Source of the DNA: Evansella caseinilytica
GTDB taxonomy: Bacteria > Bacillota > Bacilli > Bacillales > Salisediminibacteriaceae
Assembly (NCBI RefSeq): GCF_900107275.1
Contig: NZ_FNPI01000001.1
Location: 1 to 64,000, forward strand
DNA: 64,000 nt
Reading direction: 5' to 3'
Shown here: positions 37,160 to 49,269 of the stretch, one piece after another
Layout: each line of letters starts with the position of its first letter
Position numbering within the stretch: the first letter of the stretch is position 1
Position numbers and translations under genes: made by a program
The notes under the pieces: model-generated
The model's input: only the letters and a program-made list of their open reading frames with translations
The model's database searches: none
What the model was told of the DNA's origin: nothing

Positions 37160-37400
37160 AAAGAGTGTGTTAAATAAAGATCTTTTGGCTGTTATCGTAA
37201 ACTATGTTGCTTTTGGACTGTTTTTTGAAAATAAAAAAGCCTTTTCAAGACAAATTTATTTGTCTGAACAGCTCTTTTATTTTCAAAACCTTCACACGTT
37301 AAGCGTGAAGAGCAAAGCTTGCTTTGCTTACGGTCCAAAAGCTGAGAGCAACAATCATTATCATTTTGAAAAGATCCTACCTTTTTGAACACGCTCTTAA
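37160..37400. repeat. Composite palindromic element with shared ends
   Basis: Left end AGTGTGTTAAATAAAGATC and right end TTTTTGAACACGCTCT face each other. The arms share TGTTGCTTTTGGAC (left) against GGTCCAAAAGC...GCAACA (right) and TTTTGAAAATAAAA against TTTTATTTTCAAAA. Smaller hairpins (TTCACACGTTAAGCGTGAAG, AAGCAAAGC-like) lie within. It resembles a miniature inverted-repeat element whose outer ends match families A and B. No gene is believed in it. Confidence 0.6.
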
Positions 37401-37440
37401 AAGGGAAGTGAATGGATATTTTTCGAAAGGTTGATATTTC

Positions 37441-38511
37441 ATGAGGCGCTTGAACAGGAAATGTATTTATTTTGTGTTATTATCCGTTCTTTTGCTGGCT
37501 GCTTGCAGTTCAAAAGAAGAAGTTGGCTTAGAAGAACCGGAGGACGATAAAGACACCATTGAGGAACCCGATGAAAATCCTGAACCGGAATTGGCTTATA
37601 TGTATCCGCTATCCGGCGAAAAAACGAATGAGGATACCTCGTATCGCGCCTTTGGTGTGATGATAGAAAATTCCGCGCAGGCGAGGCCGCAATCAGGGAT
37701 TTATCAGGCGGATGTTGTCTATGAGGTTTTAGCGGAGGGTACGATAACGAGGCTGTTGGCTTTTTATCACAGCATGCAGCCGGAAATTATCGGACCGGTT
37801 CGCAGTGCGAGAGATTACTACATTTACTTAAACAATGGCTTTGATGCCGTTTATGCATCTGCCGGCGGCAGTCCCGGCGCATTTGATCTGATTAATGCAG
37901 GCTATGTGGATCACATCAGCGGCCTCGTTTACGACGGCAGCTATTTTGTACGCTCGTCGGAAAGGAAAGCACCCCACAATTTGTATACAAGCTATGCTGA
38001 TTTAGTCAATGCGGCGACCGAACTCGGTTATGATCTGACCCGTTCTGTACCGGATCAGTTATTGTTTGCGGAAGAAGGGGAACTGTCCGACGGAGAAGAG
38101 TTATTAAGCTTTGAAGTAAAATATGGAAACGCGGCGAATAATGTCCAATACCGGTATGATGAGGAATCAGGCAGCTATTACCGCTATTATGACGGGGTGA
38201 GGATGGATGATCTGGAAACCGGCGAGCCGGTAGCGCCGGATAATGTGTTTATAGTAGAAGCACCCCATCAAGTCATTGATGAACAACAGCGAAGAGCCAT
38301 CGATGTAGACGCAGGCGGACGTGCTTATTTAATGCAGGACGGCAAAGTGCAGGAAGTGGAATGGAAAAATGACGACGGGATGATTCTTCCATATAAAGAC
38401 GGCAAGCGGCTACCGTATTTGCCGGGACAAACCTGGATCAATCTTGTTCCTTCCGGCAACGGCGGTCTCGATAATTATGTTGAATTCTTCCGCGATACTG
38501 CGGAAGGCTGA
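37441..38511 (+). CDS. yerB: YerB-like lipoprotein (DUF3048)
   Basis: 356 aa. Lipobox LAAC (Cys22), an acidic Glu/Asp/Pro-rich linker (25-50), then the two DUF3048 parts. YRAFGVMIENSAQARPQSGI and VVYEVLAEGTITRLLAFYHS are highly typical, as is IGPVRSARDYYIYL. Position between yerA and yerC is as in B. subtilis. Surface-anchored; molecular role unknown. Confidence 0.9.
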   Translation: MRRLNRKCIYFVLLSVLLLAACSSKEEVGLEEPEDDKDTIEEPDENPEPELAYMYPLSGEKTNEDTSYRAFGVMIENSAQARPQSGIYQADVVYEVLAEGTITRLLAFYHSMQPEIIGPVRSARDYYIYLNNGFDAVYASAGGSPGAFDLINAGYVDHISGLVYDGSYFVRSSERKAPHNLYTSYADLVNAATELGYDLTRSVPDQLLFAEEGELSDGEELLSFEVKYGNAANNVQYRYDEESGSYYRYYDGVRMDDLETGEPVAPDNVFIVEAPHQVIDEQQRRAIDVDAGGRAYLMQDGKVQEVEWKNDDGMILPYKDGKRLPYLPGQTWINLVPSGNGGLDNYVEFFRDTAEG

Positions 38512-38518
38512 GAAAGGA

Positions 38519-38594
38519 TGTTCAAAAAGTCTGAGAAACAGAGCCTGCGAATCTCTTCGTTGCGTTGGCTCTGTTATGTCGCCTTTTTGAGCAA
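38519..38594 (+). repeat. Dispersed repeat, family A, internally deleted
   Basis: GTTCAAAAAGTCTGAGAAACAGAGCCTGCGAATCTC...CGTTGCGTTGGCTCTG joins directly to TTATGTCGCCTTTTTGAGC. Compared with the 4929 copy the middle is missing but both ends remain. Confidence 0.75.
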
Positions 38595-38635
38595 ACAATG
38601 ATCAGGAAGATTTTTATGCAGGAAGGGTGAAGATG

Positions 38636-38941
38636 ATGCAAATCGATAAATTACGGGGTAGAGAATTAGATCAGCTATTTGAAGCAATCATGAGCTTGAA
38701 AGATTTGGAAGAGTGCTATCAATTTTTTGATGATCTTTGTACAATGAATGAAATTCAATCCTTGGCACAACGCCTGGAAGTGGCGAGAATGCTAATGGAA
38801 GGATCCACGTATCAAAAAATCGAGAAAGATACCGGAGCAAGCACAGCGACGATCTCTCGTGTAAAACGTTGCATCAACTTTGGAAATGACGGATATAAAT
38901 TCACATTGGAGCGCGTTAAAGAGAACAAAGCGAAAGCGTAA
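38636..38941 (+). CDS. yerC: YerC/TrpR-like DNA-binding protein
   Basis: 101 aa. MQIDKLRGRELDQLFEAIMS and LEECYQFFDDLCTMNEIQSL precede a TrpR-like helix-turn-helix with YQKIEKDTGASTATISRVKR. Almost identical in layout to B. subtilis YerC. GGAAGGG is nine bases upstream of the ATG at 38636; ATG 38633 and GTG 38627 are in frame but the family begins MQIDKL. Regulon not known. Confidence 0.92.
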   Translation: MQIDKLRGRELDQLFEAIMSLKDLEECYQFFDDLCTMNEIQSLAQRLEVARMLMEGSTYQKIEKDTGASTATISRVKRCINFGNDGYKFTLERVKENKAKA

Positions 38942-39038
38942 AGCGCTTGATGAAAGCGCCCGCTTGCTGCTGATGCTGCGACAGATTAGCCTTAATCATG
39001 CATGCGCTGCGAATGCAGTGATTCACCAATTAAAAACG

Positions 39039-39086
39039 GGGGTGCCTCAGGGTGGCAAAACGACCTTTTGAGGCATCCTTTTTTTG
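39039..39086 (+). terminator. Terminator after yerC
   Basis: GGGTGCCTCA (39040-39049) pairs with TGAGGCATCC (39069-39078), inner GGT with ACC, followed by seven T. Confidence 0.8.
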
Positions 39087-39239
39087 CGTAAGGCAACGGT
39101 GAAAACCAAAAGCAACAAAGTTTAGGAAAGCAGCCTTTGCAAAGACGCCGATTTTTTGTCACCAGTCAATTCATGATGTTGCACCCTACGTGAATTCCGC
39201 TGATGAGGATGCGGCGATTTTTTGATATACTTAAAGTGT

Positions 39240-39390
39240 TTGTTTAAAAAGGAGGACATCACAGCGGCAAGAAGGTCGAGGCGCGGCAGACTGGAGCAGC
39301 GGCGCGTACAAGGAAACGTACGCGAGCAGCGGAGAGGCAACGCGGGCGTTGAGATTCGCAGGCGCTGTTTCCCAGACTTTTTAAACTAAC
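39240..39390 (-). repeat. Dispersed repeat, family A, reverse orientation
   Basis: GTTTAAAAAGGAGGACATCACAGCGGCAAG...to...GGCGCTGTTTCCCAGACTTTTTAAAC is the reverse complement of the 4929/5091 elements with scattered changes. The end mutations (GTTTAAAAAG, CTTTTTAAAC) are compensating, so the inverted ends still pair. An open frame on the minus strand encodes the same peptide as the + copies and is not a gene. Confidence 0.85.
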
Positions 39391-39425
39391 ACGAAAAGAC
39401 GAATAAAGCAGCTGGAGGAAGTAAC

Positions 39426-40118
39426 ATGCTCGAATATACCGAGTGGAAGCATGCGTTTAAGCTGGATCCGAATAAATGTATAACCGAAGATGATTTGGAA
39501 AAACTGTGCGAGTCCGGGACAGATGCCGTTATCGTCGGCGGAAGCGACGGCGTCACGGAAGGGAATACCCTTGATTTATTAATGCGCATCCGCAGGTATT
39601 CTGTCGCCTGCGCTATGGAAGTGTCCAACCTGCACTCGATCGTTCCCGGTTTCGATTATTATTTAATACCGTCGGTGCTGAACACGGAGCACGTACTGTG
39701 GCTTAACGGACTTCATCATCGCGCATTGAAGGAGTACGGAGACATCATGAACTGGGATGAGGTACTGACAGAAGGGTACTGCGTATTAAATCCCCAGTCA
39801 AAGGTGGCAGAGCTGACAAATGCGAGAACGAAGCTGGAGGCAGAGGATGTTATTGCCTTTGCAAGAATGGCCGATAAACTGTTTCGCCTGCCGATTTTTT
39901 ATCTTGAATACAGCGGAGAATACGGCGATCCGGATATTGTAAGACAAGTGAGCAATGCGATCGAAGACACGAGGCTCTTTTACGGCGGCGGGATTGACTC
40001 GGCGGAGCGGGCAAAGGAGATGGCCGCGTTTGCCGATACCGTCATCGTCGGTAATGTGATCTATACGGATATTTCCGCCGCGCTGGAAACAGTGGATGCG
40101 GTGCGTCATCTTTTTTAA
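39426..40118 (+). CDS. pcrB: Heptaprenylglyceryl phosphate synthase
   Basis: 230 aa TIM-barrel of the PcrB/geranylgeranylglyceryl phosphate synthase family. It joins sn-glycerol-1-phosphate to heptaprenyl diphosphate to make an archaea-like ether lipid in Bacillaceae. [38 protein letters not shown] and [17 protein letters not shown] (phosphate-binding loop) are characteristic. GGAGGAAG precedes the ATG. Heads pcrB-pcrA-ligA-camS. Confidence 0.95.
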   Translation: MLEYTEWKHAFKLDPNKCITEDDLEKLCESGTDAVIVGGSDGVTEGNTLDLLMRIRRYSVACAMEVSNLHSIVPGFDYYLIPSVLNTEHVLWLNGLHHRALKEYGDIMNWDEVLTEGYCVLNPQSKVAELTNARTKLEAEDVIAFARMADKLFRLPIFYLEYSGEYGDPDIVRQVSNAIEDTRLFYGGGIDSAERAKEMAAFADTVIVGNVIYTDISAALETVDAVRHLF

Positions 40119-40294
40119 GATAGAGGATATTAAAAAAGTAGAGGCAGCAGTGGCTGACAATCTCTTTGCTGCGTCGCCGCTGTACTGAAAAATTCACGAA
40201 ATCAGCCGTTAAAACTGATGGCGAATGTACAAGCAGTCAATGATCATGTAAAATAAACAGTAGAGAACAAATGTTTGGAAAGTCAGGTGGTAAT

Positions 40295-42574
40295 GTGGCA
40301 CGAATAAAGGAGCAATTGTTGGAAGGCTTGAATCCGGAACAGCAGGAAGCCGTCAGACACGGGGACGGACCACTGCTCATCATGGCCGGTGCCGGAAGTG
40401 GAAAAACCCGGGTATTAACGCACCGGATTGCTTATTTGATAGGAGAAAAAGGTGTTCCTCACTGGTCGATACTGGCGATAACCTTTACAAACAAAGCAGC
40501 CAGAGAAATGAAAGAGCGGGTGGCAAAAATCGTCGGCGCTGCGACGGATGAAATTTGGATTTCCACCTTTCACTCCATGTGTGTGCGGATATTGCGCAGG
40601 GATATTGACCGGATCGGTATGAACAGGAATTTCACGATATTGGATTCCTCCGACCAGCTCACGGTGATCAAACGAATCATGAAAGAACAGAACATTGATT
40701 TAAAGCGGTATGAGCCGCGCTCAATTCTCGGCACGATCAGTTCCGCGAAAAACGAATTAAAAACTCCTCAGGAATATGATAAAACGGCAAACGGACCTTA
40801 TGAAAATACGGTTTCCGCAGTTTACGAAGCATATCAAAATGAATTAAGGAAAAACCAATCCCTGGATTTTGACGATTTGATCATGATGACCATCAAACTG
40901 TTTAAGGAGGAGCCGGAGGTGCTGGAATACTATCAGCGCCGCTTCCGCTATGTGATGGTCGATGAGTATCAGGATACAAACCGGGCGCAGTATGTGCTGG
41001 TAAAGCTGATAGCGGACAGGCATCACAACATTTGCGTAGTCGGAGACTCGGATCAGTCAATTTACCGTTGGCGCGGAGCAGATATTCAAAACATATTATC
41101 GTTTGAAAACGACTATCCTGATGTGACGGTCACCATGCTGGAACAAAACTATCGTTCCACGAAAAAGATTTTGCAGGCGGCCAATCATGTGATAGAAAAT
41201 AACATGAACCGCAAGCCGAAGAAGCTTTGGACAGAAAACGATGAAGGAGATAACATCGTTTATTTTGAGGCGGACAATGAACACGCAGAAGCGCAATTCG
41301 TCGTGGAGAAGATAAAGGAAGCCACCGATTCGGGGCGGTTAAGTCCGGCGGATATCGCCGTGCTTTATCGTACGAATGCGCAATCTCGTGTCATAGAGGA
41401 AATGTTTGTAAAGTCCAATCTGCCATACACGATTGTCGGCGGTATCAAATTCTATGACCGCAAGGAAATCAAAGACTTGCTAGCCTACTTGCGGCTGGTG
41501 GCCAATCCGGATGATGATATTAGTCTCCGGCGAATCATTAATGTTCCCCGTCGCGGCATCGGCGCGTCCACCTTGGAAAAAATTAATGTGTATGCGACAG
41601 AACATGGCTTGTCTGTCTTTCAGGCCATCCGGGAAGTACATCGCATCGGCTTAAGCCCACGCTTTGAAAGAGTATTGTCCGAATTTGCAGATCAGTTGAG
41701 TGCCTGGGTGCAAATGCAGGATTATTTGTCTGTAGGTGACCTTGTAGAAGAGCTGCTCGATAAAACGGGCTATCGTGAGATGCTTAAAAACGAGAAGAGC
41801 CTGGAAGCGGAAGGCCGGCTGGAAAACTTGGATGAATTCTTGTCCGTTACGAAGGAATTTGAAGAAAATAACGAAGACAAAACACTTGTGGCCTTTTTGA
41901 CCGACTTGGCATTGATTGCGGATATTGATAAGGTAAATGAAGATGGAGAAAGTAAGGAAGAGAAAGTGTTGCTCATGACTCTCCACTCTGCCAAAGGGCT
42001 TGAATTTCCGCTGGTGTTTTTAATCGGTATGGAAGAAGGCGTCTTCCCGCACAGCCGTTCCCTTATGGAAGAAGCGGAGATGGAAGAAGAACGCCGCCTT
42101 GCTTATGTCGGCATTACCCGCGCGGAACAGGAGCTGTATTTATCACGAGCGAAAACGCGTACGTTATACGGCAGAACAAATGCCAACCCGCCGTCGCGCT
42201 TTCTGGCGGAAATTCCCGCGGACTTGCTGGATCGCGTAAATACCGCTGCGGAGAAGGAACACCTGCCGCCATGGATGAGACCAGCCCGCGGCATGCAGAG
42301 CGGAAACAGTCCGCGATTTACCCGAAACCAAGGAAATGCAGGAGGCGGGACTACAGGAAGCACAGGCGTGGTACATCCCCGTTCCGCAGTAACGAACACC
42401 GGGGGCGATGCTTTCAGCTGGTCTGTCGGCGATAAAGCTGACCATAAAAAATGGGGTGTCGGAACGGTTGTCAGCATTAAAGGAGAAGGGGAAAACACCG
42501 AGCTGGATATTGCTTTCCCTGCGGTTGGTGTAAAGCGCCTGTTTGCCAAGTTTGCACCGATTACGAAAAAATAA
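40295..42574 (+). CDS. pcrA: ATP-dependent DNA helicase PcrA (UvrD/Rep)
   Basis: 759 aa superfamily 1A 3'-5' helicase for repair, rolling-circle replication and clearing RecA/RNA polymerase. LNPEQQEAV (Q motif), [19 protein letters not shown] (Walker A), [11 protein letters not shown] (motif II), [14 protein letters not shown] (motif III), [13 protein letters not shown] (motif VI) and the C-terminal [19 protein letters not shown] Tudor-like part are all there. GTG 40295 is chosen because it reproduces the 14-residue lead into LNP seen in B. subtilis; ATG 40271 is also open but poorly supported. Confidence 0.95.
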   Translation: MARIKEQLLEGLNPEQQEAVRHGDGPLLIMAGAGSGKTRVLTHRIAYLIGEKGVPHWSILAITFTNKAAREMKERVAKIVGAATDEIWISTFHSMCVRILRRDIDRIGMNRNFTILDSSDQLTVIKRIMKEQNIDLKRYEPRSILGTISSAKNELKTPQEYDKTANGPYENTVSAVYEAYQNELRKNQSLDFDDLIMMTIKLFKEEPEVLEYYQRRFRYVMVDEYQDTNRAQYVLVKLIADRHHNICVVGDSDQSIYRWRGADIQNILSFENDYPDVTVTMLEQNYRSTKKILQAANHVIENNMNRKPKKLWTENDEGDNIVYFEADNEHAEAQFVVEKIKEATDSGRLSPADIAVLYRTNAQSRVIEEMFVKSNLPYTIVGGIKFYDRKEIKDLLAYLRLVANPDDDISLRRIINVPRRGIGASTLEKINVYATEHGLSVFQAIREVHRIGLSPRFERVLSEFADQLSAWVQMQDYLSVGDLVEELLDKTGYREMLKNEKSLEAEGRLENLDEFLSVTKEFEENNEDKTLVAFLTDLALIADIDKVNEDGESKEEKVLLMTLHSAKGLEFPLVFLIGMEEGVFPHSRSLMEEAEMEEERRLAYVGITRAEQELYLSRAKTRTLYGRTNANPPSRFLAEIPADLLDRVNTAAEKEHLPPWMRPARGMQSGNSPRFTRNQGNAGGGTTGSTGVVHPRSAVTNTGGDAFSWSVGDKADHKKWGVGTVVSIKGEGENTELDIAFPAVGVKRLFAKFAPITKK

Positions 42575-44593
<2,019 letters not shown>

Positions 44594-44639
44594 ATCGAAG
44601 CCACCCTGATCTACTGAAGCGGGTGAGGAGTGAGAAGAA

Positions 44640-45821
44640 ATGAAACGGAAGATAAGTATACTATTTTTTTCCTCGGCATTGTTGTTGACTGGATGTATTC
44701 CGTCATTGCAGCGGACGGAAGAGGAAATCATCATTGTGGAAGAGGGCGACGAGGTGGAGGAGCAGCAATATGTTATCACTCCGACCATTGACACACCGGA
44801 AAACTATTACCGCAGCGTGCTGAAGGACGGGAAGTATCAACGCAGTGCTGCAAGAGGAACTGTAGCCCATGGCATGAACAACCGGATCGATATCGATCAG
44901 TTTGAACTTGGTTTGATGGAAATAGCAACAGCTACCTTCAGCCAGGATGACTATTATTTTCGCGAAGGCGAGATTTTGACAGGCGATGAAATCAACCGTT
45001 GGCTTCGCCGCTACGATTCGTCCGACGACAACAATAAGGACGGCTTAAATCCGGAGCTGGGAAAAGGGGACACACTGGAAGAACAGATGAGAAAAAGCCC
45101 GCTCGTCCTGTCTCATATTATGGAACATAATTACATCCAGGGCAGTGAAGAAGACGGGGTAGAACTCGGGGGAATAGTCATTGGCCTGGCGTTGCGTTCG
45201 GTTTATTATTTCCGAACGGAGGACGATGAAGGAAGATATTATAATCACGAAGAAGAACTCGACTTAAAGGAAGTGGAGAAGCAAGGGAAGGAAATTGCCC
45301 AGGAAGTTGTGGAACGGCTGCGGGCGAAGGAAGAATTAGCGGGCATCCCGATTACAGTCGCCTTATTCCAGGAAGAAAAAAGGGGAGCAATTGTTCCGGG
45401 AACATTTATTGCACTGACCCACCTTTCCGGCGATGAGACGAAAATTGATAGTTGGGAGCAAGTAAAGGAAGAGTATTATTTCTTCCCATCCCGGGCTGCG
45501 CGCGAAGCGTTCCCAGCTCAAGCCAATGCTTTCAGCGAGTTTCAAAATGCAGTCGAGGAATTTTTCGGCCGCACCGTCGGCATCGTCGGCAAAGGCCGCT
45601 ATAAAAACGGAAACCTCGAAGAGATGACGATTGAATTCAACCTGCAATCCCACGGGAAAGCAGAAATCATCGCCTTAACTCAGTATGTCAGTGGAAAATT
45701 AGCACCGCTGACAACCGATCAGGCACCGACTTATGTGTATATTAATTCAATCAACGGACCGGAAAGCATTATTGTCCAGTACCCGGATCATGAGCCGTCG
45801 ATTCATGTTTATAAAAATTAG
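44640..45821 (+). CDS. camS: CamS family sex-pheromone-like lipoprotein
   Basis: 393 aa. Lipobox LTGC (Cys19), acidic stretch, then the CamS domain: YRSVLKDGKYQRSAARG, NRIDIDQFELGLMEIAT, FREGEILTGDEINRWLRR. Equivalent to B. subtilis YerH in the same ligA-linked position. In staphylococci processing of the CamS signal releases a pheromone peptide; here the signal C-terminus before Cys19 is FSSALLLTG. Function in Bacillus unknown. Confidence 0.92.
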   Translation: MKRKISILFFSSALLLTGCIPSLQRTEEEIIIVEEGDEVEEQQYVITPTIDTPENYYRSVLKDGKYQRSAARGTVAHGMNNRIDIDQFELGLMEIATATFSQDDYYFREGEILTGDEINRWLRRYDSSDDNNKDGLNPELGKGDTLEEQMRKSPLVLSHIMEHNYIQGSEEDGVELGGIVIGLALRSVYYFRTEDDEGRYYNHEEELDLKEVEKQGKEIAQEVVERLRAKEELAGIPITVALFQEEKRGAIVPGTFIALTHLSGDETKIDSWEQVKEEYYFFPSRAAREAFPAQANAFSEFQNAVEEFFGRTVGIVGKGRYKNGNLEEMTIEFNLQSHGKAEIIALTQYVSGKLAPLTTDQAPTYVYINSINGPESIIVQYPDHEPSIHVYKN

Positions 45822-46000
45822 CTTGTCGCTGAAGGCAGCGGCAGCTGACAACGGGCTTTTTCTGGCCGGATGCGGAAGGTGCGCGCGGATATTATATTAG
45901 CTGATGATTGAGACTTGAGCCTGCTGTACTGATGGAAAAAGGGTGCTTAACCCGGCTTTCACAGCTCCGTTGTTAAGGAGAATATCAATTGTACCGACTG

Positions 46001-46040
46001 CCTGTGCCCGCTAGTGAAGAATACATTAGCTGGGCACAGG
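46001..46040. repeat. Isolated hairpin
   Basis: CCTGTGCCCGCTA and TAGCTGGGCACAGG pair over at least 13 positions with one bulge and a ten-base loop. It is in the 1.2 kb gap 45822-47025, where I see no credible gene apart from the small ORF at its right end; a 92-codon open frame at 45989-46267 crosses this hairpin and has no recognisable features. Confidence 0.5.
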
Positions 46041-46289
46041 TCGTCGTTTACATTGCTTTGAAAATGGCAAGGTGGATAACGGAGCAATCGTGTTCTGTGG
46101 CGGTCTGCAGCAGGACGGTGATTCTAATTTGGCGGTGTTGTGTTAAGCTCGAAGGGAATGAATACACAAAAGCAGGCTGCACTTATGTGAAGGTGCGGTG
46201 CAAGAAGAACTGTATTATACTCAATTTTCTTAATAATCCTAAAAAGGAAAAAAGTAAGAAAATGTAGAATACATATATATTCTGTTTGA

Positions 46290-46488
46290 AAGTGTGTGTT
46301 CATAAAGGCTGATGAGGACAAAATGAAGATCGAATGGGCGTGAACTGTCCTCAAGGAGCGTTTATGAGGACAAAATGGGATTCGAATCGGCGGCGTATAC
46401 CATGCATACGTTGAGCAGCAGAAGGGTAGCGCAAAACACAGAGGTTTGCCGGTGTTGTTTCCCGGACTGTTTGAACTGCCTTTAAGAG
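46290..46488 (-). repeat. Degenerate family A-like repeat
   Basis: GTGTTCATAAAGG at the left and GTTGTTTCCCGGACTGTTTGAAC at the right correspond to the ends of family A in reverse orientation. Between them AGGACAAAATG occurs twice (46315, 46372). Much diverged. Confidence 0.5.
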
Positions 46489-46903
46489 CGTGTTCAAAAA
46501 GGCAATGGGTCCGCTCGATGCGCCCCAATTCCGCCTAAGAACCGCTCACGTCCTGCGTCTGCGGTTACTCGACGCAAATTGACTCGTGAGGCACATTCAG
46601 GTTGCATTTGTGGGCAACGGGGGAATGTCACCATCCTCCAATTCCGCTTAAGTACCACTCACGTCCTGTGAGTAACAGCGGAATGTCGCCATCCTGGCTC
46701 TGAGAACCCCACTCATAGCCGGCTTGAAAAGAATGCATCGGCTCCACTCATTGTCTCGTCCTCTTCTAGTTTGCGCAGAGGCTTATCCAAGTACCATCGC
46801 CTGCGATGGCACTATGAGACAACTCGCAGCTTCTCAGTGAAGGCCGGCTCGTTGCTTCGTGCTTGTTCAATAAAGATAAAAACCGATCTTTCTGAACAAA
46901 CAC
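46489..46903 (-). repeat. Dispersed repeat, family B, expanded copy
   Basis: About 415 bases in reverse orientation. GTGTTCAAAAAGGCAATGG at the left end and TTGTTCAATAAAGAT...ATCTTTCTGAACAAACAC at the right. It shares the extra CACGTCCTGCGTCTGCGG block with 10575-10816, repeats an AATTCCGC(C/T)TAAG...CACTCACGTCCTG unit, and contains an additional piece around 46750-46850. It ends about 120 bases before the small ORF at 47026. Confidence 0.75.
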
Positions 46904-47025
46904 TTTAACTGAAAATAGTTCCTCATCATCGTGGTTGTGCAAAAAGATAGACAAGTTATTGTTAGAGTAGTCACACCACATACAGATAAAAGCAAGAAAT
47001 CGTAGAATGGAAAGGGGGTTATTGC

Positions 47026-47130
47026 ATGGAGCATGCGCTGACTGCGGCAACATGGTTTTGGTTATTTGTTCCGATGCCTTTACTGATTGTGCTGTCATTA
47101 ATCACATTTTTTACTGAGGGGAGAGAATAG
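47026..47130 (+). CDS. Small membrane protein, likely symporter accessory subunit
   Basis: 34 codons: MEHALTAATWFWLFVPMPLL, then IVLSLITFFTEGRE and TAG. One long hydrophobic helix, negatively charged end. AAAGGGGG (47011-47018) is well placed before the ATG, and the stop is two bases before the symporter ATG, whose ribosome site GGGGAGAG lies inside this ORF. Tight coupling and composition argue for a real gene. Short single-helix proteins next to sodium:solute symporters are known as symporter small accessory proteins (compare YhdT with PanF). That identity is inferred. Confidence 0.75.
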   Translation: MEHALTAATWFWLFVPMPLLIVLSLITFFTEGRE

Positions 47131-47132
47131 AG

Positions 47133-48611
47133 ATGGAAACAGCAACAGTCGTAACTTTTATTGTTTATTTGATCGGAATGCTGGCTATCGGGCTGATTGC
47201 CTATCGATTGACGAACAACCTGGCCGATTATGTCATCGGCGGCAGAAGATTGGGTGGAAGCGTGGCAGCATTAAGTGCCGGCGCTTCGGATATGAGCAGC
47301 TGGCTGCTCCTCGGCTTACCTGGCTACGCTTATATCGCAGGTATGGAGGTTGTTTGGATTTCTGTAGGTTTAGCGGTTGGCGCATACTTGAATTGGCAGT
47401 TTGTGGCGAAACGGTTGCGCAAATATACGGAAGTTGCCGGTGATTCAATAACGATTCCTGATTTTTTGGAAAACCGCTTTCGGGATAAATCGAAAAGTCT
47501 TCGTGTTCTTTCCGCCTTTGTCATCCTGATATTCTTTGCCTTTTATACTTCTTCGGGACTTGTGGGAGGAGCAAAGCTGTTTGAAGCTTCCTTCGGTTTG
47601 ACGTATTACCAGGCATTGTGGATCGGCGCGCTTGTCATTATATCATATACTTTTTTAGGAGGTTTTCTTGCGGTAAGCTGGACGGATTTTTTTCAAGGAA
47701 TACTGATGTTTTTGGCGCTGATTATCGTACCGGCTGTGGCGATTTCAAAAATGGGTGGCTGGAGCGAAACATTGACTGCTGTCGGGAATATCAATCCGGA
47801 ATTTTTAGATGCGCTTGCCGGCGTCGGAACGTTGTCCATCATTTCTTTGGCGGCATGGGGACTCGGATATTTCGGGCAGCCACACATCATCACTCGTTTT
47901 ATGGCGGTCAAGTCATCTAAGGAAATACCAAAGGCAAGGCTGATTGGCATGACGTGGATGGTATTATCCTTGTTTGGGGCAATTTTTACAGGATTTGTCG
48001 GAATAGCGTATTTTTCAAGCTACGGCTATGAAGCGCCGCTGGCTAGTGGAACGCATGAAACAGTGTTTATATTATTTACACAGCTGTTGTTCGATCCGTG
48101 GATTTCCGGGTTTCTGCTGGCAGCCATTCTGGCGGCGATCATGAGTACGATTGATTCCCAGCTGCTCGTTTCTTCCAGTGCGATAACAGAGGATTTTTAC
48201 AAAGCGATTTTTCGGAAAAATGCGAGTGAGAAGGAACTGGTTCTCGTCGGGCGGCTTGGCGTGCTTGCCATTGCACTGATTGCCATCCTCCTTGCCTCCA
48301 ATCCGGAAAATAATGTACTGGACTTGGTGGAATATGCTTGGGGCGGCTTCGGAGCCGCGTTCGGCCCGGTAATTATATTGTCGTTGTTCTGGAAGCGAAT
48401 AACGCGAAACGGAGCGATAGCGGGAATTGTCGTCGGCTTTTTGACAGTCATCATCTGGGAAAATCTTAAGGGCGGTATTTTTGCTTTGTATGAAATTGTC
48501 CCAGGTTTTGTTCTCGGGTGGATGGCGATCGTCATTGTCAGCTTCATCGACAAAGAGCCGCCGCAGGAAATACAAGAAGAATTCGATGCGGCCAGGACGA
48601 GCGATATTTAA
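47133..48611 (+). CDS. opuE: Sodium/proline symporter
   Basis: 492 aa, SSS family, about 13 membrane segments. YVIGGRRLGGSVAALSAGAS, DMSSWLLLGLPGYAY, GYFGQPHIITRFMA and AAIMSTIDSQLLVSSSAITE (sodium site) match PutP/OpuE. In B. subtilis the gene at this position upstream of gatC is opuE, for osmoprotective proline uptake, so that symbol is given; a catabolic PutP role cannot be excluded. The window does not show clear osmotic promoters. Confidence 0.88.
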   Translation: METATVVTFIVYLIGMLAIGLIAYRLTNNLADYVIGGRRLGGSVAALSAGASDMSSWLLLGLPGYAYIAGMEVVWISVGLAVGAYLNWQFVAKRLRKYTEVAGDSITIPDFLENRFRDKSKSLRVLSAFVILIFFAFYTSSGLVGGAKLFEASFGLTYYQALWIGALVIISYTFLGGFLAVSWTDFFQGILMFLALIIVPAVAISKMGGWSETLTAVGNINPEFLDALAGVGTLSIISLAAWGLGYFGQPHIITRFMAVKSSKEIPKARLIGMTWMVLSLFGAIFTGFVGIAYFSSYGYEAPLASGTHETVFILFTQLLFDPWISGFLLAAILAAIMSTIDSQLLVSSSAITEDFYKAIFRKNASEKELVLVGRLGVLAIALIAILLASNPENNVLDLVEYAWGGFGAAFGPVIILSLFWKRITRNGAIAGIVVGFLTVIIWENLKGGIFALYEIVPGFVLGWMAIVIVSFIDKEPPQEIQEEFDAARTSDI

Positions 48612-48685
48612 TGAAAATAGTTAGTTAATGGAGCAGAATGTCCAGCGCTCATTGGAACTGTACTCAAAACAATAAATGATACTGG

Positions 48686-48727
48686 AAGGTGTCTGAAAGG
48701 TGAAATATCCAGGAGACACCTTTTTTT
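48686..48727 (+). terminator. Terminator after the proline symporter
   Basis: AAGGTGTCT (48686-48694) and AGACACCTT (48714-48722) pair perfectly and are followed by TTTTT. Confidence 0.85.
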
Positions 48728-48887
48728 ATGATCCTGTCTTGAAAAGACTAGGTTTTTTCCAAAAAAACGGTAGAAAAGCAACAATGTAAACGAAAACAGC
48801 ATGAAACGTAAATGAATAAATGGTCTATCTGTTCACCTATGGTTCCTCAAACCGTGGTTGAAAGCGATGTGGTGTTACAGCGCTGCA

Positions 48888-48916
48888 TTGCTTGCAGCCG
48901 GTTTCTTTGGTATCAT
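48888..48916 (+). promoter_or_regulatory. Probable promoter of gatCAB
   Basis: TTGCTT (48888-48893) and TATCAT (48911-48916) are 17 bases apart, 51 bases before the gatC start codon. No T-box or other leader structure is seen in 48728-48966. Confidence 0.5.
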
Positions 48917-48966
48917 CATACTATTGTGATGTACAGTGCAAAAGTTAAATGCGGAGGTGGAAATTG

Positions 48967-49254
48967 GTGCGAATTACTAAGAATCAGGTGAAGCATGTTG
49001 CCAATTTAGCAAGATTGGAGTTTTCGGAAAAGGAAATGGAAGTTTTCGCGAAGCAACTGGATGATATTATCGGGTATGCTGAGCAGTTGAATGAGTTGGA
49101 TACGACGAATGTCAAGCCGACATCCCATGTGCTCGATATCAGCAACGTCCTGCGTGCGGACGAAGTGAGGCAATCGCTTTCCAATGAAGCAGCGTTGAAA
49201 AATGCGCCCGATCAAGCGGATGGGCAAGTGAAAGTGCCGTCGGTTTTGGAGTAG
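48967..49254 (+). CDS. gatC: Asp/Glu-tRNA(Asn/Gln) amidotransferase subunit C
   Basis: 95 aa. Clamps GatA and GatB in the complex that turns Glu-tRNA(Gln) into Gln-tRNA(Gln). [39 protein letters not shown] and [17 protein letters not shown] are typical. GTG 48967 is chosen: it is six bases after GGAGGTGG and gives the family's N-terminus. Confidence 0.95.
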   Translation: MRITKNQVKHVANLARLEFSEKEMEVFAKQLDDIIGYAEQLNELDTTNVKPTSHVLDISNVLRADEVRQSLSNEAALKNAPDQADGQVKVPSVLE

Positions 49255-49269
49255 AGGGGAGGAAGAAAA

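Noticed and set aside
37167-37388. 73-codon + strand open frame between yerA and yerB
   Set aside because: It lies entirely within a palindromic repeat element; AT-rich, no domain, no good ribosome site.
45989-46267. 92-codon + strand open frame before the symporter
   Set aside because: It begins at a non-ATG codon, passes through a hairpin, has atypical composition and no recognisable domain.
48728-48966. T-box or other leader riboswitch before gatC
   Set aside because: No T-box consensus and no terminator pair in the leader; only a plausible promoter is visible.
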